Part shown: positions 35,382 to 46,720 of the stretch, one piece after another
Layout of the letters: each line of letters starts with the position of its first letter
How positions within the stretch are numbered: the first letter of the stretch is position 1
Assembly: GCF_963662255.1 (NCBI RefSeq)
Contig: NC_085050.1
Location: forward strand, 7,435,334-7,499,333
DNA: 64,000 nt
Direction of reading: 5' to 3'
From: Cinclus cinclus
Taxonomy: Eukaryota > Chordata > Aves > Passeriformes > Cinclidae
Made by a program: the position numbers and the translations under genes
The notes under the pieces: generated by a model
What the model saw: the letters and a program-made list of their open reading frames with translations, nothing else
What the model was told of the DNA's origin: nothing
Databases searched by the model: none

Positions 35382-35632
35382 CACAGAATCATAGAATTCT
35401 ACAATGGTTTGGGTTGGAAGGCACCTTAAATATCATCTCGTTCCAGCTCCCCTGCCACAAGCAGGGACATCTTTCACTAAACCAGGTTGCTCAGAGCCCC
35501 ATTCAACCTGGTCATGGACACTTTCAGGGATGGGATATCCACAGGTTCTCTGGGCAACCTGTGCCAGTGCCTCACCACTCTCACAGTAAAGAATTTATTC
35601 CAAATATCCTGTCTAGATCTACTCCTACTTGA
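35382..35632 (-). mobile_element. CR1 LINE 3' end fragment with RT C-terminus
   Basis: A minus-strand CR1 of about 250 bp. The plus strand opens with CACAGAATCATAGAATTCTA (the CR1 terminal octamer repeat in reverse), then ATGGTTTGGGTTGGAAGGCA, AAGCAGGGACATC and GGTTGCTCAGAGCCCC. Next come CTCTGGGCAACCTGTGCCAG and CACAGTAAAGAATTTATTCC. The minus frame encodes FFTVRVVRHWHRLPREPVD, then IPSLKV, and ends ALSNLV, which is the C-terminus of CR1 ORF2. It is among the better preserved CR1 copies here, but far too short to be active. Confidence 0.95.
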
Positions 35633-37619
35633 TTCACTAATGTGGAACACCTGATGGTAAATATCCTGAGAGCTCCTTGTGATCCACATTATGCCATAAG
35701 ATCTGTGAAACACAAATCATGGATTGCACAGTGATGATAACTCTGGACCACAGGAGGATTTAAGGGGTTTACATGGGCCTGTGCAGGCTGTGTCACAGCT
35801 TTTGGAGTCACCAACACTTCCACTTCACACCAATGCTCTTCCCACCAGCCACAAAATGTTAGGTGTTTTGTTCAAATGCCAGCTGCCTCATTCAGTGTCA
35901 ACTGCTCTCCTCCTGTGATGGGCTGTCTTTTCCCAGCGCTGATTCCAAAATGCCAACCACAAAGCACTCCGGTCCCTACTTGCAGTTCTGCCCCACCTCT
36001 CTGCAGAAGAAAGGGGAACCTTTGAACCTGGCAGTGTCCTTACCCTGCCATTATGTGCTATGTTAGTGACTAGTGCTAAGAAATGGGGAATATCTCCCTT
36101 ACTGGGCTGAATTATGACTACACCCTCCTAAAATAGTATCTCCGTTTACAAAAATGTCAGCAGGTAGTGAAGGAATTTGAGGTTGTTCCTGACATGAGAT
36201 ATTTTAATTTGTTTTTGAAGTGGTTCCAGACTCTAACTCCATTGTTCTTATTTAACCATCCCTTGCCCTGAATCTGCATTGCAGGAAATAAAAAACCCAC
36301 CTTCAGTTACTTAATTCAGAGCATGTTACAGTGAGTTGCCAGCATAAACCTGTAGTGACTTGTGGTTAAGTTCAGTGCTCACCCATATTGACCAAAGAGG
36401 TAAATATAGACCAAGTTAAAAACCAAAAAATATAGTGTCCTTCTGGGACAATATATCTTTATACTGGCCAGAAATCTCAGGTCAATTTTTCTTATACCCT
36501 CAGAAGGGAAAAACTGAAAAACAATGAAGAGAAACAGGCACATTTTTAAAGATGGAAAAGATACAATTTTTAAGGCAACATAGTAATTTTTCTGATTACA
36601 AAACCACTTGCCTCATTGATTTTTGATCCAAACCACATAAACTCTACATAAAAAATGCAGCTCATCCCTTTAGGGCATTTAAAAACATACACTCTTTAGC
36701 TCTTCTCCTTTGTCAATATAGCATGTGTCAGTGTGGAAGAAAAATATAAGAAATAATAAAAATTATAAGAGGGGATTATCTGCATTAGTCCAAGAGGTGC
36801 TGTGGAATCCCATAACTGGGAATGAATCATGGTCTCAGGCAGATGATGGGGAAGTCAATAGGGTCTTTGTCATTGGTGTCAGTGAAGTTTTTATTTGCTC
36901 TGCTTCTGCCAAGGATCACCACATGAAGAGTGTCGCTAAAATTATTCTAATATACAAATGATTTTTAGCTTGTACTCCACAGAATGCTATGGAGACCAGA
37001 ACCACTGAAGTTCAGGATGGGAAAGATGTGACACACTATAAGCAACAATGTTTTACCACACTGATCTCAGTCTAGTGCAGCTGAACTTCCCCATGTTAAT
37101 CTAAGGTCGGGACACTTCACCCAAACCCAGCTGAGAGCAGCAGCAGAATTCCTCAACCACAGCACTGGGTCCATCAAAAATTTAGTGTCTCCTCGTTTCT
37201 GCTATTTCCCCTGTGCATTCCCAAGTAATTCTACCATTACAATAACATCTCTGTGTCTTTTAGTATTGGTCATCTCATCTGCTTACCTCACATGATCCTT
37301 CCCCCCTGCCCTGGGGTCACAACCGGGAATCCATCCTGTCTCCTGTGTTGTTGGAGGCAGAACTGATTGTACTCCTGGTGTAGATGGGCTGGATGAGCAA
37401 TGACAGTGTGGCAGCCTCCCCCCCTCACAAAGATTCGTTTTTGCACGTGCAGCCAGGAATTTTGGGTAAGGAGTGTTGTATTCCCTTGGAGCGAGCTCAC
37501 TGAGCAAAAGAGAGCTCTTTGTGACTGAACACTTGCAAAGTGTTTCGAGGGGTTTTCTTCTCTGCAGCCTTTGCAGGGGAGTCAGGCCCTGTCCTGGAGA
37601 AGGCAGATGGACCAGATGA

Positions 37620-38060
37620 CCCCTCTGGCTCCTTTGGAGTCCTGTTTCATATGGATGCTACAGTCCATCAGCCTCGGGGTCATCTTTGATCTCCAGTGGA
37701 CTTTTGTTTTCAATTTTCTTTACGTCGTAAAACTTTGCAGCACCCAACAGGCTGCTGACCTTGATGTTTTGGGAGCACACCGAGTCATTTGTTAGGGCTG
37801 TACCGTTAAGCCAGATGGTTACATTTGAAATTCATTTATCTCAATCAGTTTGGGTAGACTGAAATTACAATTGCATTACAGCTTCTTGGGAATCATGATT
37901 ATTTTCAATATCCTTGATGCTCATGTACTGAAATTTCTCTGAGTTAACTTCCAAAGAATTAAGTAATTACCATTGATAAATCTGTGGTGTGTATTCTCAT
38001 GCATATTATGGAAAAAATGCTTTACATTCTCGTACATCCTGTTGACTCCATGTAGAGGTG
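37620..38060. promoter_or_regulatory. Candidate conserved non-coding element with HOX/CDX-like pair
   Basis: This smooth, repeat-free, A+T-rich patch contains TTTACG (37719-37724) and CGTAAA (37726-37731) as an inverted pair one base apart. TTTACG/CGTAAA is the core preferred by posterior HOX and CDX proteins. Further ATTA, AATTAC and ATAAA cores follow through 37850-38000. The retained CpG pair in A+T-rich bird DNA hints at constraint, because methylated CpG is usually lost. Conservation was not measured. Confidence 0.3.
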
Positions 38061-40779
38061 CACAGGATATGCAGGTATTTCTCAGCTCTGACTAAAGGAA
38101 TTCATGTACCCAACTTCACTCCACCTTTGAAAGTCTGCCTTTGAATTGCTAGGAGCTCAATACATGCCATATCACACAACTTTCCTGCATATTCCTAAAA
38201 TACAAATTCAAAATTCAAAATTAAAAATGGGTTTGGGATTGAACGCTTTCCTTTGGGTACTCTTAAATCATGTTAGAAAATGAAGATAGGGCAGGAGAGT
38301 GTTTTATAATCGACATTATTTATTTTCTTTTCCTTGCAATAAAACCTTGATCCAAAACTCATTAGAAACAATAAGAAAACACTCGGTGAGTGAGAGTCCA
38401 ACAAATCATGTCCAGAGGCCCTGTGTGGAATCGTCCCTCTCTGCTGATTCACTTGGGCTTTTTCCTGACACTTTGGTGGAAGGTCTGGAGATCCTTACTG
38501 GCTGCATCCAGCCCTGCCGGGGCTGTGGCAGGGCTGTCAATCCCCAGTCCTGGGTGCATCCAGCAGAAGTGTTCCTGAGGGAGCACACCTGGCACTGAGG
38601 AGGTGTGTTTGTCCAGGCACTGCTGGGAAGCCTCATGTCCTGACTGGAAGCCAAAGGCCTCCCAGCTCAGCGTGCTGCAGCACTGAGATCTTTGCTCTGG
38701 GCTCACCACCCTGCCCTGCCGTGCCAAGGGATTGCCTCCAGAGGCTGCTGGCACGGACAGCAGATGTGCTTGTTATTGCTCCTTCCTTGGAGGCTCCTTG
38801 GCATCTGCAAACATGAGATTGCCTCCTCAAGAACAGACTGGGGGAGAAATGTGGGGATTAAGCAGGAAGTGGTGACAAAAAGGCACTGGCTGGAATCTTT
38901 GTGCTGGCAACAACAGGTTTCCCCATTTTTCTCTGCTCCTCTACCATGGCCTTTATGAAGTAGGGCAGTATCTCTGGAAGAAAATGGGAGATGAAGGGGG
39001 TGGAAAGACCACTGCTCTCCTGATGCTCTTTCCAGAACATTGTTTTGCTTTTGGGAAAAGTGTTTTTTAATGACGGACTCAACATGACGATCAGGTTCAG
39101 GACACTGTGCCTTCCAGGGATTGGGTCCTACTTTTCACTCCAAAGTTTCCTCTGCAAAGGATGGAGCAAAGGAGTAGTACTTCTATGAGGTACAGCCCTA
39201 CAGGGTCATCAGTGGGGCAGTAGTGATACAAGAGGAGCACCTTATCTGTTGTTTGAAGGGCTTTTATCCAGAATTTTAGAGGCCTCAGTTTGGGTGCAAT
39301 GTAACCACGCACATGGAAATGCAAACTTCCACAGAGAGCAAGGATGGATCAACAGCCTTCCAGGTAGCACAAGGCTTCAAAACCTCTCCAGACTAATTTT
39401 CAGACATTTTTGTGGTGCCTTATTTAGGCTGTGGGACTCCTTCTGATAACCCAGAAGAGCTGAACTGCTCAGGTCATCTGAGTTTATGTTTGACCTTATG
39501 GATGACAGCTGCTGAAAAAGGGGTCTGACAACACATTGCTCAATCACAGCAGAAGCCTACTTTAGAGATACACATCCCATTTTCAGGCTGAGGTTGTGTA
39601 TGAACAATAGGAAATTATTGCCCAATGAGCCCTGGGTTCATCTGCTTCTAAGCCATAAGGTCACTGCAAAGACCTCATTCAAGATTGCTTAAATTTTCAT
39701 GGAACTGTTTACTTTGAGAGGGGAACCAACAAGGAAACGATGGACAGAATTCAAAGGAGGGAAATATTTGGAGTTGTAAACTGTTCTCAGTCTATCTCTG
39801 CAGGTTATGGGCACAGTTGGGAACAGAGTGTGTTAAAGCTTCCGTAGGCATGGGTGAAAAAACAATTCTACAAGCAGCCAGAGTTGTTAAATACTCTGTA
39901 TAAAATTAGGGTTTGTGGTTCAGGGAAAAGTTTTTTACTTTCTGTAAACAGAATTATCAAGTTATGTGAAATTGATGAAATTGGCTCGATTTGCAGAATT
40001 AAGTGTTAGTAAGAAACAAATTTTTGGAACAGCTCCATTATAACTGCCTCCAGAAAATTAATAAGGAGCTTGAATGAAAGATACAATATTATAATCCCCA
40101 ACTGGAGAAGACCAAGTGTCAAACCACAGGACTGACACTGCAAATGACTTAGAAAACAGCAGTCACTCAGGTCAAGGAGAACAAATAACCACGTCTGGAA
40201 ATTGTCTTGGTGCCACTCATCTCAGTAGGAAATGACACAAAAGTGATGATGAAACAGAGCAGATTGCAAGTTCTCCCTGGGAGGTGGGAAGCCCATGGGA
40301 ACAGGCTTAGACAACTTCACTAAAAACAACCAGACAACTTCTTTTTATTATACAGAATAATATATTACCTTGAAATTACCGTGCCTACTCACAGTGGCCA
40401 GGTGGCTTACTGTAAGACTGAGAAGGCATGGAATTACAACAGGAGAAGAAATCCACCTATAAATAAAGGCATTCACCTTGGATAATTGATGGATTGTGTC
40501 ACAAAACATCCCGCAGTTTTCTTGACAGCTTGTGGGTTTTCCTCAGCAGACTGTCGTGGCTTCATAGTAGACTTCTGATCACTCTTCAGTGCTATCACAT
40601 CGAGCCCTTGCCAAGTTGTGCAGCGTTTCCTGTTTACAAAACCAGGAAATTGCTGGAGCAGAAAGGGCAGGTTGCAACAACTCATTTATTGCTGTTGATT
40701 TTTTTTCCTACCCTTCACTAGCTACCTTCAAACAAAAATAAATGTTGGTGAAAGTGCCCTCCATATACATGCAGCACAG

Positions 40780-41045
40780 AAGAGGATGTGCTTCACTGCC
40801 TATTGTGCTGGCATTAGGCTGTTCTGTCATTTATCCATGCGGAGCCATGTTTTGCTTTACTCACTGCCTTTATTTCTTGTAAAGGCAAATGCATGTCCTG
40901 TATTATTTCTAATCAACATGGAATTTAAAGCAATCCATGTATTGCTTACTTCTCCATCTGAATGGTGTCTGAAGCTTTCCCAAAGTTATGGCGCATTCAT
41001 TAATTTGACTATAAACCATTTTAAGATTCTATGCTAAGTGTATGC
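40780..41045. promoter_or_regulatory. Candidate conserved non-coding element with AAGCAAT inverted repeat
   Basis: This unique A+T-rich patch includes AAATGCATG, CTAATCAAC, ATTAATTTGAC and CTATAAACC motifs. It also holds a perfect inverted repeat, AAGCAAT (40928-40934) and ATTGCTT (40941-40947), around a six-base spacer. It keeps an open plus frame at 40786-41037, but the product has no recognisable feature. The look is that of a homeodomain/POU-rich enhancer. This is a judgement from composition and motif density alone. Confidence 0.25.
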
Positions 41046-42030
41046 TTTTCATAAAACAACCCACAGCCCTGAATACATTTTCTTGCCACCTGAGCTTTTG
41101 GAATGCTACCTTGGTTGGGCAGATGGAAGCTGTTTGGTCTCAAATATGCAAGGTTATGGATGGTTTAAATTCAAGCTCAGAGGTTATAGATGGAGCAGGG
41201 GTGGTTTAAAGGGCTCAGCCTGAGCATCTTGCAGCATTTGATCTCACAGGTTTGGGAGAGCCTTGTCCCAGCTGGTGTTGCAGTCCCCAACTTGAAGCAG
41301 GGAGACATCACAGCACTTTCAGTTACCATTACTAAACTTGTCATTTAAATACTGGTTGGGCCTAAGGAATAAAAAGTTAGGTTTTAACATTAAGAAGAAA
41401 GGTAGCAGAAGAGGCAAACCTTGAACACCAGATCATTTTGCAGCTGGGGAGAGCAAGTTTTCCTTCTCCTCAATCAATTGCTCTGTTAAACAGGGTGCCA
41501 AGCATTGGGTCCATGGATATCAGTGTAAACCACCTATTGTAATGAGGCAGGGAAGGTGTTAAATACAGGGGGCATTTTCTGTCCAGCAAGTCCTGCTGTT
41601 AATTTTGAGGGTGACAAGAGAAATCCTCTCTGGGACAGGAGGAAGAATAAATTCTTTATGTAAGGGCTGAGATATCACCCACCCCTGCCCATCTTCTGCT
41701 CATGGCTGGTCCTTGCCCCTGGACATTCCACCTTCCCTGGGCAGTGGTGGCCCCCTCCAGCAGCCTGCTGGCACCCATGGGCCGAGCTCCCAGCTCTCCC
41801 AGGCTGTCTGCAGAAACTGTTTTGAGAAAGGGCCTTTTTCTCAGTGCCTTAAGGATTTTCAACAAAAGAGCTTGAAAGGGAAAACCGACAAGGGCTGCTT
41901 CCAAAGGAGGCTTGGCAGCACCGTCTTCCCAGCTTTACAGCCCATGTCACCCCACTGGCTCAAGAGGTGGCCTCAGGCAAGGTTGCCACAGCTCTGAGGC
42001 AGCGGTGAGCTGGGAATATTTTCCATGTGA

Positions 42031-42098
42031 TTAAAAAATAAAATAAAATAAAATAAAATAAAATAAAATAAAATAAAATAAAATAAAATAAAATAAAT
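42031..42098. repeat. (AAAAT)n pentanucleotide microsatellite
   Basis: About 13 nearly perfect AAAAT units, starting in TTAAAAAATAAAAT and ending AAATAAATAGG. Such arrays commonly grow from the A-rich tail of a retroposed sequence, but no retroposon body is recognisable next to it. It is likely to be length-polymorphic. Confidence 0.96.
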
Positions 42099-43995
42099 AG
42101 GCCCTTATTCTAGAGAGAGTTATCTTCTAGGGGAGGATTTCATGCAGCTCTTCAGCTTGGGAGCAGCTGGGCTGCAGAGCTGGGGTGTGCAGGGCTGGGG
42201 AGCCAGTATGCTACAAACACTGATGGTTTGTCACTTGGGATCTTCTCCAAGGGATTTTGGATCTTGTGGACCTGTAAGTGCTTGGTCTTGGGTGCTTTGT
42301 TCATAATCAAAAAGCTCTTTGTGACTGAGTCATCTCCATCCCAGGGTGCCCCAGCCTCTGTCCACACTCTGGGGCTCCCATTATTTCAAGGACTTTTTGT
42401 TCACAGTCCAGGAAATCCCATTATTTCCACAACTTCTTGGTGAATGCAATGGAGCTCAAACCGGTGCTTGAAGAACACAAGGACAGCGGAGACCCCTCTC
42501 ACCCCTTCCTTCCCCAGACACTCTGGGACATTGCAGTACCTGGGGCTTTTTTTGGAAAGAGCAGTCTTCCTTGAGCATCAGCCTGTGGTGCTGCTGGCAG
42601 AAGCATCTCTGTGTAGCTGTGCTGACACACCAAACCCAGCCTGCTCTGCTGTGCCTTCCCCGGGGCAGTGCTGGCCACCCTTCCATGGCTGGCACAGCCC
42701 CCTGCTCCCCCCGCCAGCCTGTTAGCATCACAATGGGGAAAAACAGGGAAATACAGCTCTTCTGGTGTGAAACTGGAAGGAAAACCCCGGCAGAGAGCTG
42801 GAGGAAATGAGGCTTTAATACACAAAGGCAATGGGAACTGGGGCATTTCTGAGGTTTTCTGTGCGCTGAAAAGAGTGCACACTTGTGAAGCAGGGCTTGG
42901 ACCTCCAGACCTTACAGAGAACTGGGCTCACTTCCTCCACCCCAGGACTGTGAAAGGATGTGTACAGCAAAGATTGTCACTTGCTTTTCCTTGGATTTAG
43001 GAGCTCTCCCATATGTATCCTACCCCACATCCCTCATCTGGGACTTCTCTTGACTGGAGAAAGCAAGGCTGAGCAAACAGAGGCATCTCCACCTGTGAGC
43101 CTGTGGCAAATGCAAAACCCCCAACAAGAAAATTGCATGCTTTAACATGAGCAGGAGAGGCTGGTTTTGATCTGCTGGAACAACCTCTCCTGGCAGAGCT
43201 ATTTCCAGCTGATAGATGCTGACAATCAGCAGTGTTTGTGGAAGGGCAGCACATCCCAGCTCTCTGGGTAACCTTTATACAGGGAGAGCCAAGATTGCCT
43301 TTTCTAGCTCGAGCCAACACTTCCTCTCACATAACATGCTAGAGAAGCACAAGAAGAAGATATATACATCATCCAAGAGAGCATGGGAGCAGACATCTCC
43401 TGTCCTTTGGAGGGACCAGCATTGCTGTGGCAGATTGCTGTGAAATCCTCTCCTGGCTGTGGCTGCAAGTGTCAGACCTGTCAGGTCTTCCACTGTCTCA
43501 GTGCTGCTGCCCAGAATGAGATGTGTCATCTGAATTTTCCTTTCAGGATCACTCCAAAGAGACCTGCCCTATGAGACATCCATGTCCAGGAAGGATACTG
43601 AGGCTGGTGGGACTGGATCCACTTTGTTGGACTGTGTTTGGAGGAGCAGCAGGTAGACAAGAGATGGAGGGAGGGAAAAGACACCCAGTCACCTGCCATT
43701 TCTAATCTGGGTAGAAAAAACAATCTTTTTGTACCTCAGTAAATTTAAATGTCCAAATAGATGTTTCTCTTTAACTTAAAAAGTGGTATGGTATTTTAAG
43801 CAGAAGTGGCATTTTCTAAGGTTTTTTTTTTCATTTTGGTCCTTGATTGGATTCCACCAATGGAATGATGAGTAGCACGTAGTTTCCTACTAACACCACC
43901 TAAATGTGATGAAAGACATGGAGAAAAGAACAAAACTGGTTTGAAATTTTCTTGAGACCCTTCTGATTTATTTGCAAAATATAAAGAGAAATGTG

Positions 43996-44025
43996 ATTTC
44001 ATATGAATTGAAAACCATATGAAAT
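43996..44025. repeat. 10-bp perfect inverted repeat
   Basis: ATTTCATATG (43996-44005) and CATATGAAAT (44016-44025) are exact reverse complements around a 10-base spacer. Each arm contains the CATATG E-box-type palindrome. It may be a paired bHLH site or a structural coincidence in A+T-rich DNA. Confidence 0.6.
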
Positions 44026-44229
44026 TCTTTGTTTGGAGTCTTACTGGATCTAAGATAAATGCTTCCATTTTTATATGGTGAGGAGGAAAGGGGTAAGACA
44101 TAAAAGAGAAATAAAGAAATCAAAACCAAAATGGAAACTTTCTGTATCAGTAAGAACTTCTTTTTTACTAAAAGTAAAATGTTTTGCAACTCCATTTTCT
44201 AAAAGAAGCTAAAGAGAATTTTATCAAAA

Positions 44230-44900
44230 TATAGTCACGTTAAAATAAAACTTAAATAACAATGTTTCAGCAATTTATTAAATGAGAACTCCGGCATCCT
44301 GTGCTGATTTGTTAAGAGATGATCTATGTAAGAGCAGCATTAGGAGGATCTGAAACACAGAACCTCTTAGGAATGAGCTCCTGCCTCCCAAATCATCAGA
44401 AGCAATAAAGTGAAATACCTGGAGTTAAATGAGCTTAACTAAGAGATGATTGATGTATCTAGGGCCTAGTTCAACCTGTTCTCAGTTGTTTCATTCAACT
44501 GACAAAATTCTAAACAGGTTTGTGGCAATTTGAAAGGGCGGGAAAACCACTTTTTTAAGTTTGGAAGCAAATAATTTTTCTCCATTCTTCTTTTCCTCAG
44601 CCGTTACTTTATTTTCACTGTTCTTGCACTATCAGAAATGACCTGCAGACTTCCCTGTTAAAGCTATGGATCCTGAGTATCTTTTCTGATTTTTGACTGA
44701 TTTTTTTTCCCTGATTTTGATAGATTTTTGTCAATGGAAAAAATTGAGAGGGATGTTCCTGTAGCTGATGGAAGCAAGGCCAATGAATGTTGTTTGGGGG
44801 AAATGCTCTAAATGGTGCATAATTCCAATTACAAGTTAATAACTCTGTGGATTTCTTTCATGAGATATGTAGCCTTTGTATCATAAAACAATAATTGTAG
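44230..44900. promoter_or_regulatory. Candidate non-coding regulatory cluster (SOX and homeodomain motifs)
   Basis: The interval is unique, A+T-rich and dense in motifs. These include AATAACAATG near 44256, GTTAAATGAGCTTAAC near 44422 (a GTTAA/TTAAC pair), CCAATTACAAGTTAATAACT near 44825 and ACAATAATTGT at 44888-44898. The last is a perfect inverted pair of SOX-like cores around one base. No open frame of interest crosses it. Two separate small elements may be present (44230-44470 and 44800-44900) with plainer sequence between. Confidence 0.25.
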
Positions 44901-45394
44901 TTACGTGTGCTTAGAACTTCTCAAGGCAACCTCTTTACTCAGCAAATCTACACAAAAGGGCCTTTTCCCAGCTGGGCACTATGTCCAGATTCCCTATGGA
45001 AAATGGTTACAGGCTTTTAGCTCCAACTTTGGCTCAGTTTATATCCCACAGAAAGCCTGGCTTTGCTTTTGGAGCCCTGGAGTGACTGAGAGGAGAGAGG
45101 CATTTCACACGAATTTGGAAGTGTGCACCTTGGCTGGGTGATGGATGCCGTGCCTGCAGTGCTGGCAGATCACTGGTGTGTGGGAAGAGGAGATTATTGC
45201 CAGCCAAAATACAGGTGCACAGTGCTGCTCCTGCAGCCTACGTATGACAGGCATCCAAGAAACAAAGGAAATACACCGTGGGCTGTGATTAGGCCCAGAG
45301 GGATGATACTTCTTCCCCTTTTCTAAAGGTTCTTATGTTTTGTCAAGTCATATTATCTCTTTTAAGAGCAATCTCGCTCAGGGTCACTGGGTAG

Positions 45395-45760
45395 CAGGGC
45401 CAGGCCAAGCACAATAAAATAAGCTGGGATGCTAATTCAAAGCAGATTGCTGCAGCTCTGCGGGTGCACATGGCAGGACATCGCACTTCCAAACCCGACA
45501 CAGGCTCCCAGGCCCAGCCAGAATAAACTGGGCAGCAGTCATACCTCAGAATAAACTCCAGTAAGTTTAATAAATATTATATTTAAATGTGTGCGGCTCT
45601 GTGTGTAAACCGCCACGACCAAACCGAAGCAAACTGGAGCTTGTGTTAAAAGCACTGTGGAAATATCAGCATTTGGCTTTTTTAGTAGCCCACTGTTTGT
45701 ACTACCAAGCAACAAGCTTTCCAAATAAGAAGCCATAGCAGACCTCACCTCCTCCTGACG
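45395..45760. promoter_or_regulatory. Candidate conserved non-coding element with retained CpG
   Basis: This repeat-free patch combines A+T-rich motifs (AAGTTTAATAAATATTATAT near 45555) with several CpG sites in a row (AACCGCCACGACCAAACCG near 45608, and TGCGGCTCTG just before). CpG is generally depleted in this window, so a CpG-bearing segment outside a repeat or CpG island suggests either selection or low germline methylation. No gene or promoter is visible. The function is unknown. Confidence 0.3.
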
Positions 45761-46691
45761 CCTACTGGCTAATGGAGACCAGATGCAGAAGGATATCTTG
45801 CCTGCAGTGAGTCAAAAAGTTGGGATGCATCCAAACACGGTGGTACCGGGACCTGGTAATGCAAGGGATGACTGCTTCCCTCTTTTGTCTGGGTTAATTT
45901 AGCCAGTCTGCCTTCCCTGACTTGCTTGGTGGGATATATTCTGTTTTGGGGAGTGGTTTTTTTGTTTTTTCTTCCCATTTCTGTCAAAATCTTTTTGACT
46001 GGGAGTTCCCCAGTAATTCCCTGTATTATTTTCATGATGACTTTAATGCTCATGCTCAGGTGTAGTCATTCTATTGAAAATGAACAATAGCAGCTGCTTA
46101 TGTTCAATGGGTGTTCAGGTTAAAGAAGTTATTCCCTTTGATCAGAAGACAAGAGGGGTTTTGGGTGAGGGAGAGCAGCGTGCCTGGCATATGCCAGAAT
46201 ACACCATTCTCACTGGGAACCCAAAGGAGGAGAGGCTAGATGAAAATATCCATCACTGGCTAAACATGGACTGGAATTATTTACTCAGAAAACAAATAAT
46301 AAAAATGGCCTGCCCTCAAATTGGAGGATGCACTAAGGATGGCCTCCTGAGGCAACAGAATAGAAAGAAATATTTTATCATATCTATTTATGATAGAACA
46401 CCAAGATTAGCTAGGCTTGGAAGAAAATGTTAGTATTTTCTATAGAAGACAGTGCTGGAATTTAAAATTATTTTAAAAATTAGAGACAGAGACTCTAAAA
46501 AAATATAAGTGAGCTGAAAAAGGAGGGGAGCAAATTAGGAAGGACAAGACACCCCACTTTGGCATAGGTAATTGTCTCAACCAATACAACAAAAATTGAT
46601 TAGGCAGCAAAGTATCTAGGGGTTGCAGTGAGACAAAGCCTGATCAGAGTCTGAAATGTCACACTGTACTAAAGACATGGAGGTCTTGGAG

Positions 46692-46720
46692 GTATATAAG
46701 GTTTCATATAAGTATGAAAC
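46692..46720. repeat. TATATAAGG box next to an 8-bp hairpin
   Basis: A TATATAAGG sequence (46694-46702) runs straight into a perfect inverted repeat, GTTTCATA (46701-46708) and TATGAAAC (46713-46720), with a loop of four bases. A TATA-like box alone is weak evidence for a promoter, and no transcript can be assigned downstream. Confidence 0.45.

Larger units (their letters stand above)
35633..42030. other. Long gene-free unique sequence
   Basis: No gene or mobile element is recognisable. The part 36060-36720 is A+T-rich and plain. 37620-38060 and 40780-41045 are candidate regulatory patches with their own entries. 38180-38225 has a small AAATTCAAAATTCAAAATT low-complexity run. The more G+C-rich part at 38400-38830 carries overlapping open frames on both strands (such as 38299-38598 and 38449-38754) that mutually exclude each other and show no domains. 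Confidence 0.5.

Noticed and set aside
35477..35713. 78-codon minus-strand open frame
   Set aside because: It is the C-terminus of CR1 ORF2 in a truncated copy, not a host gene.
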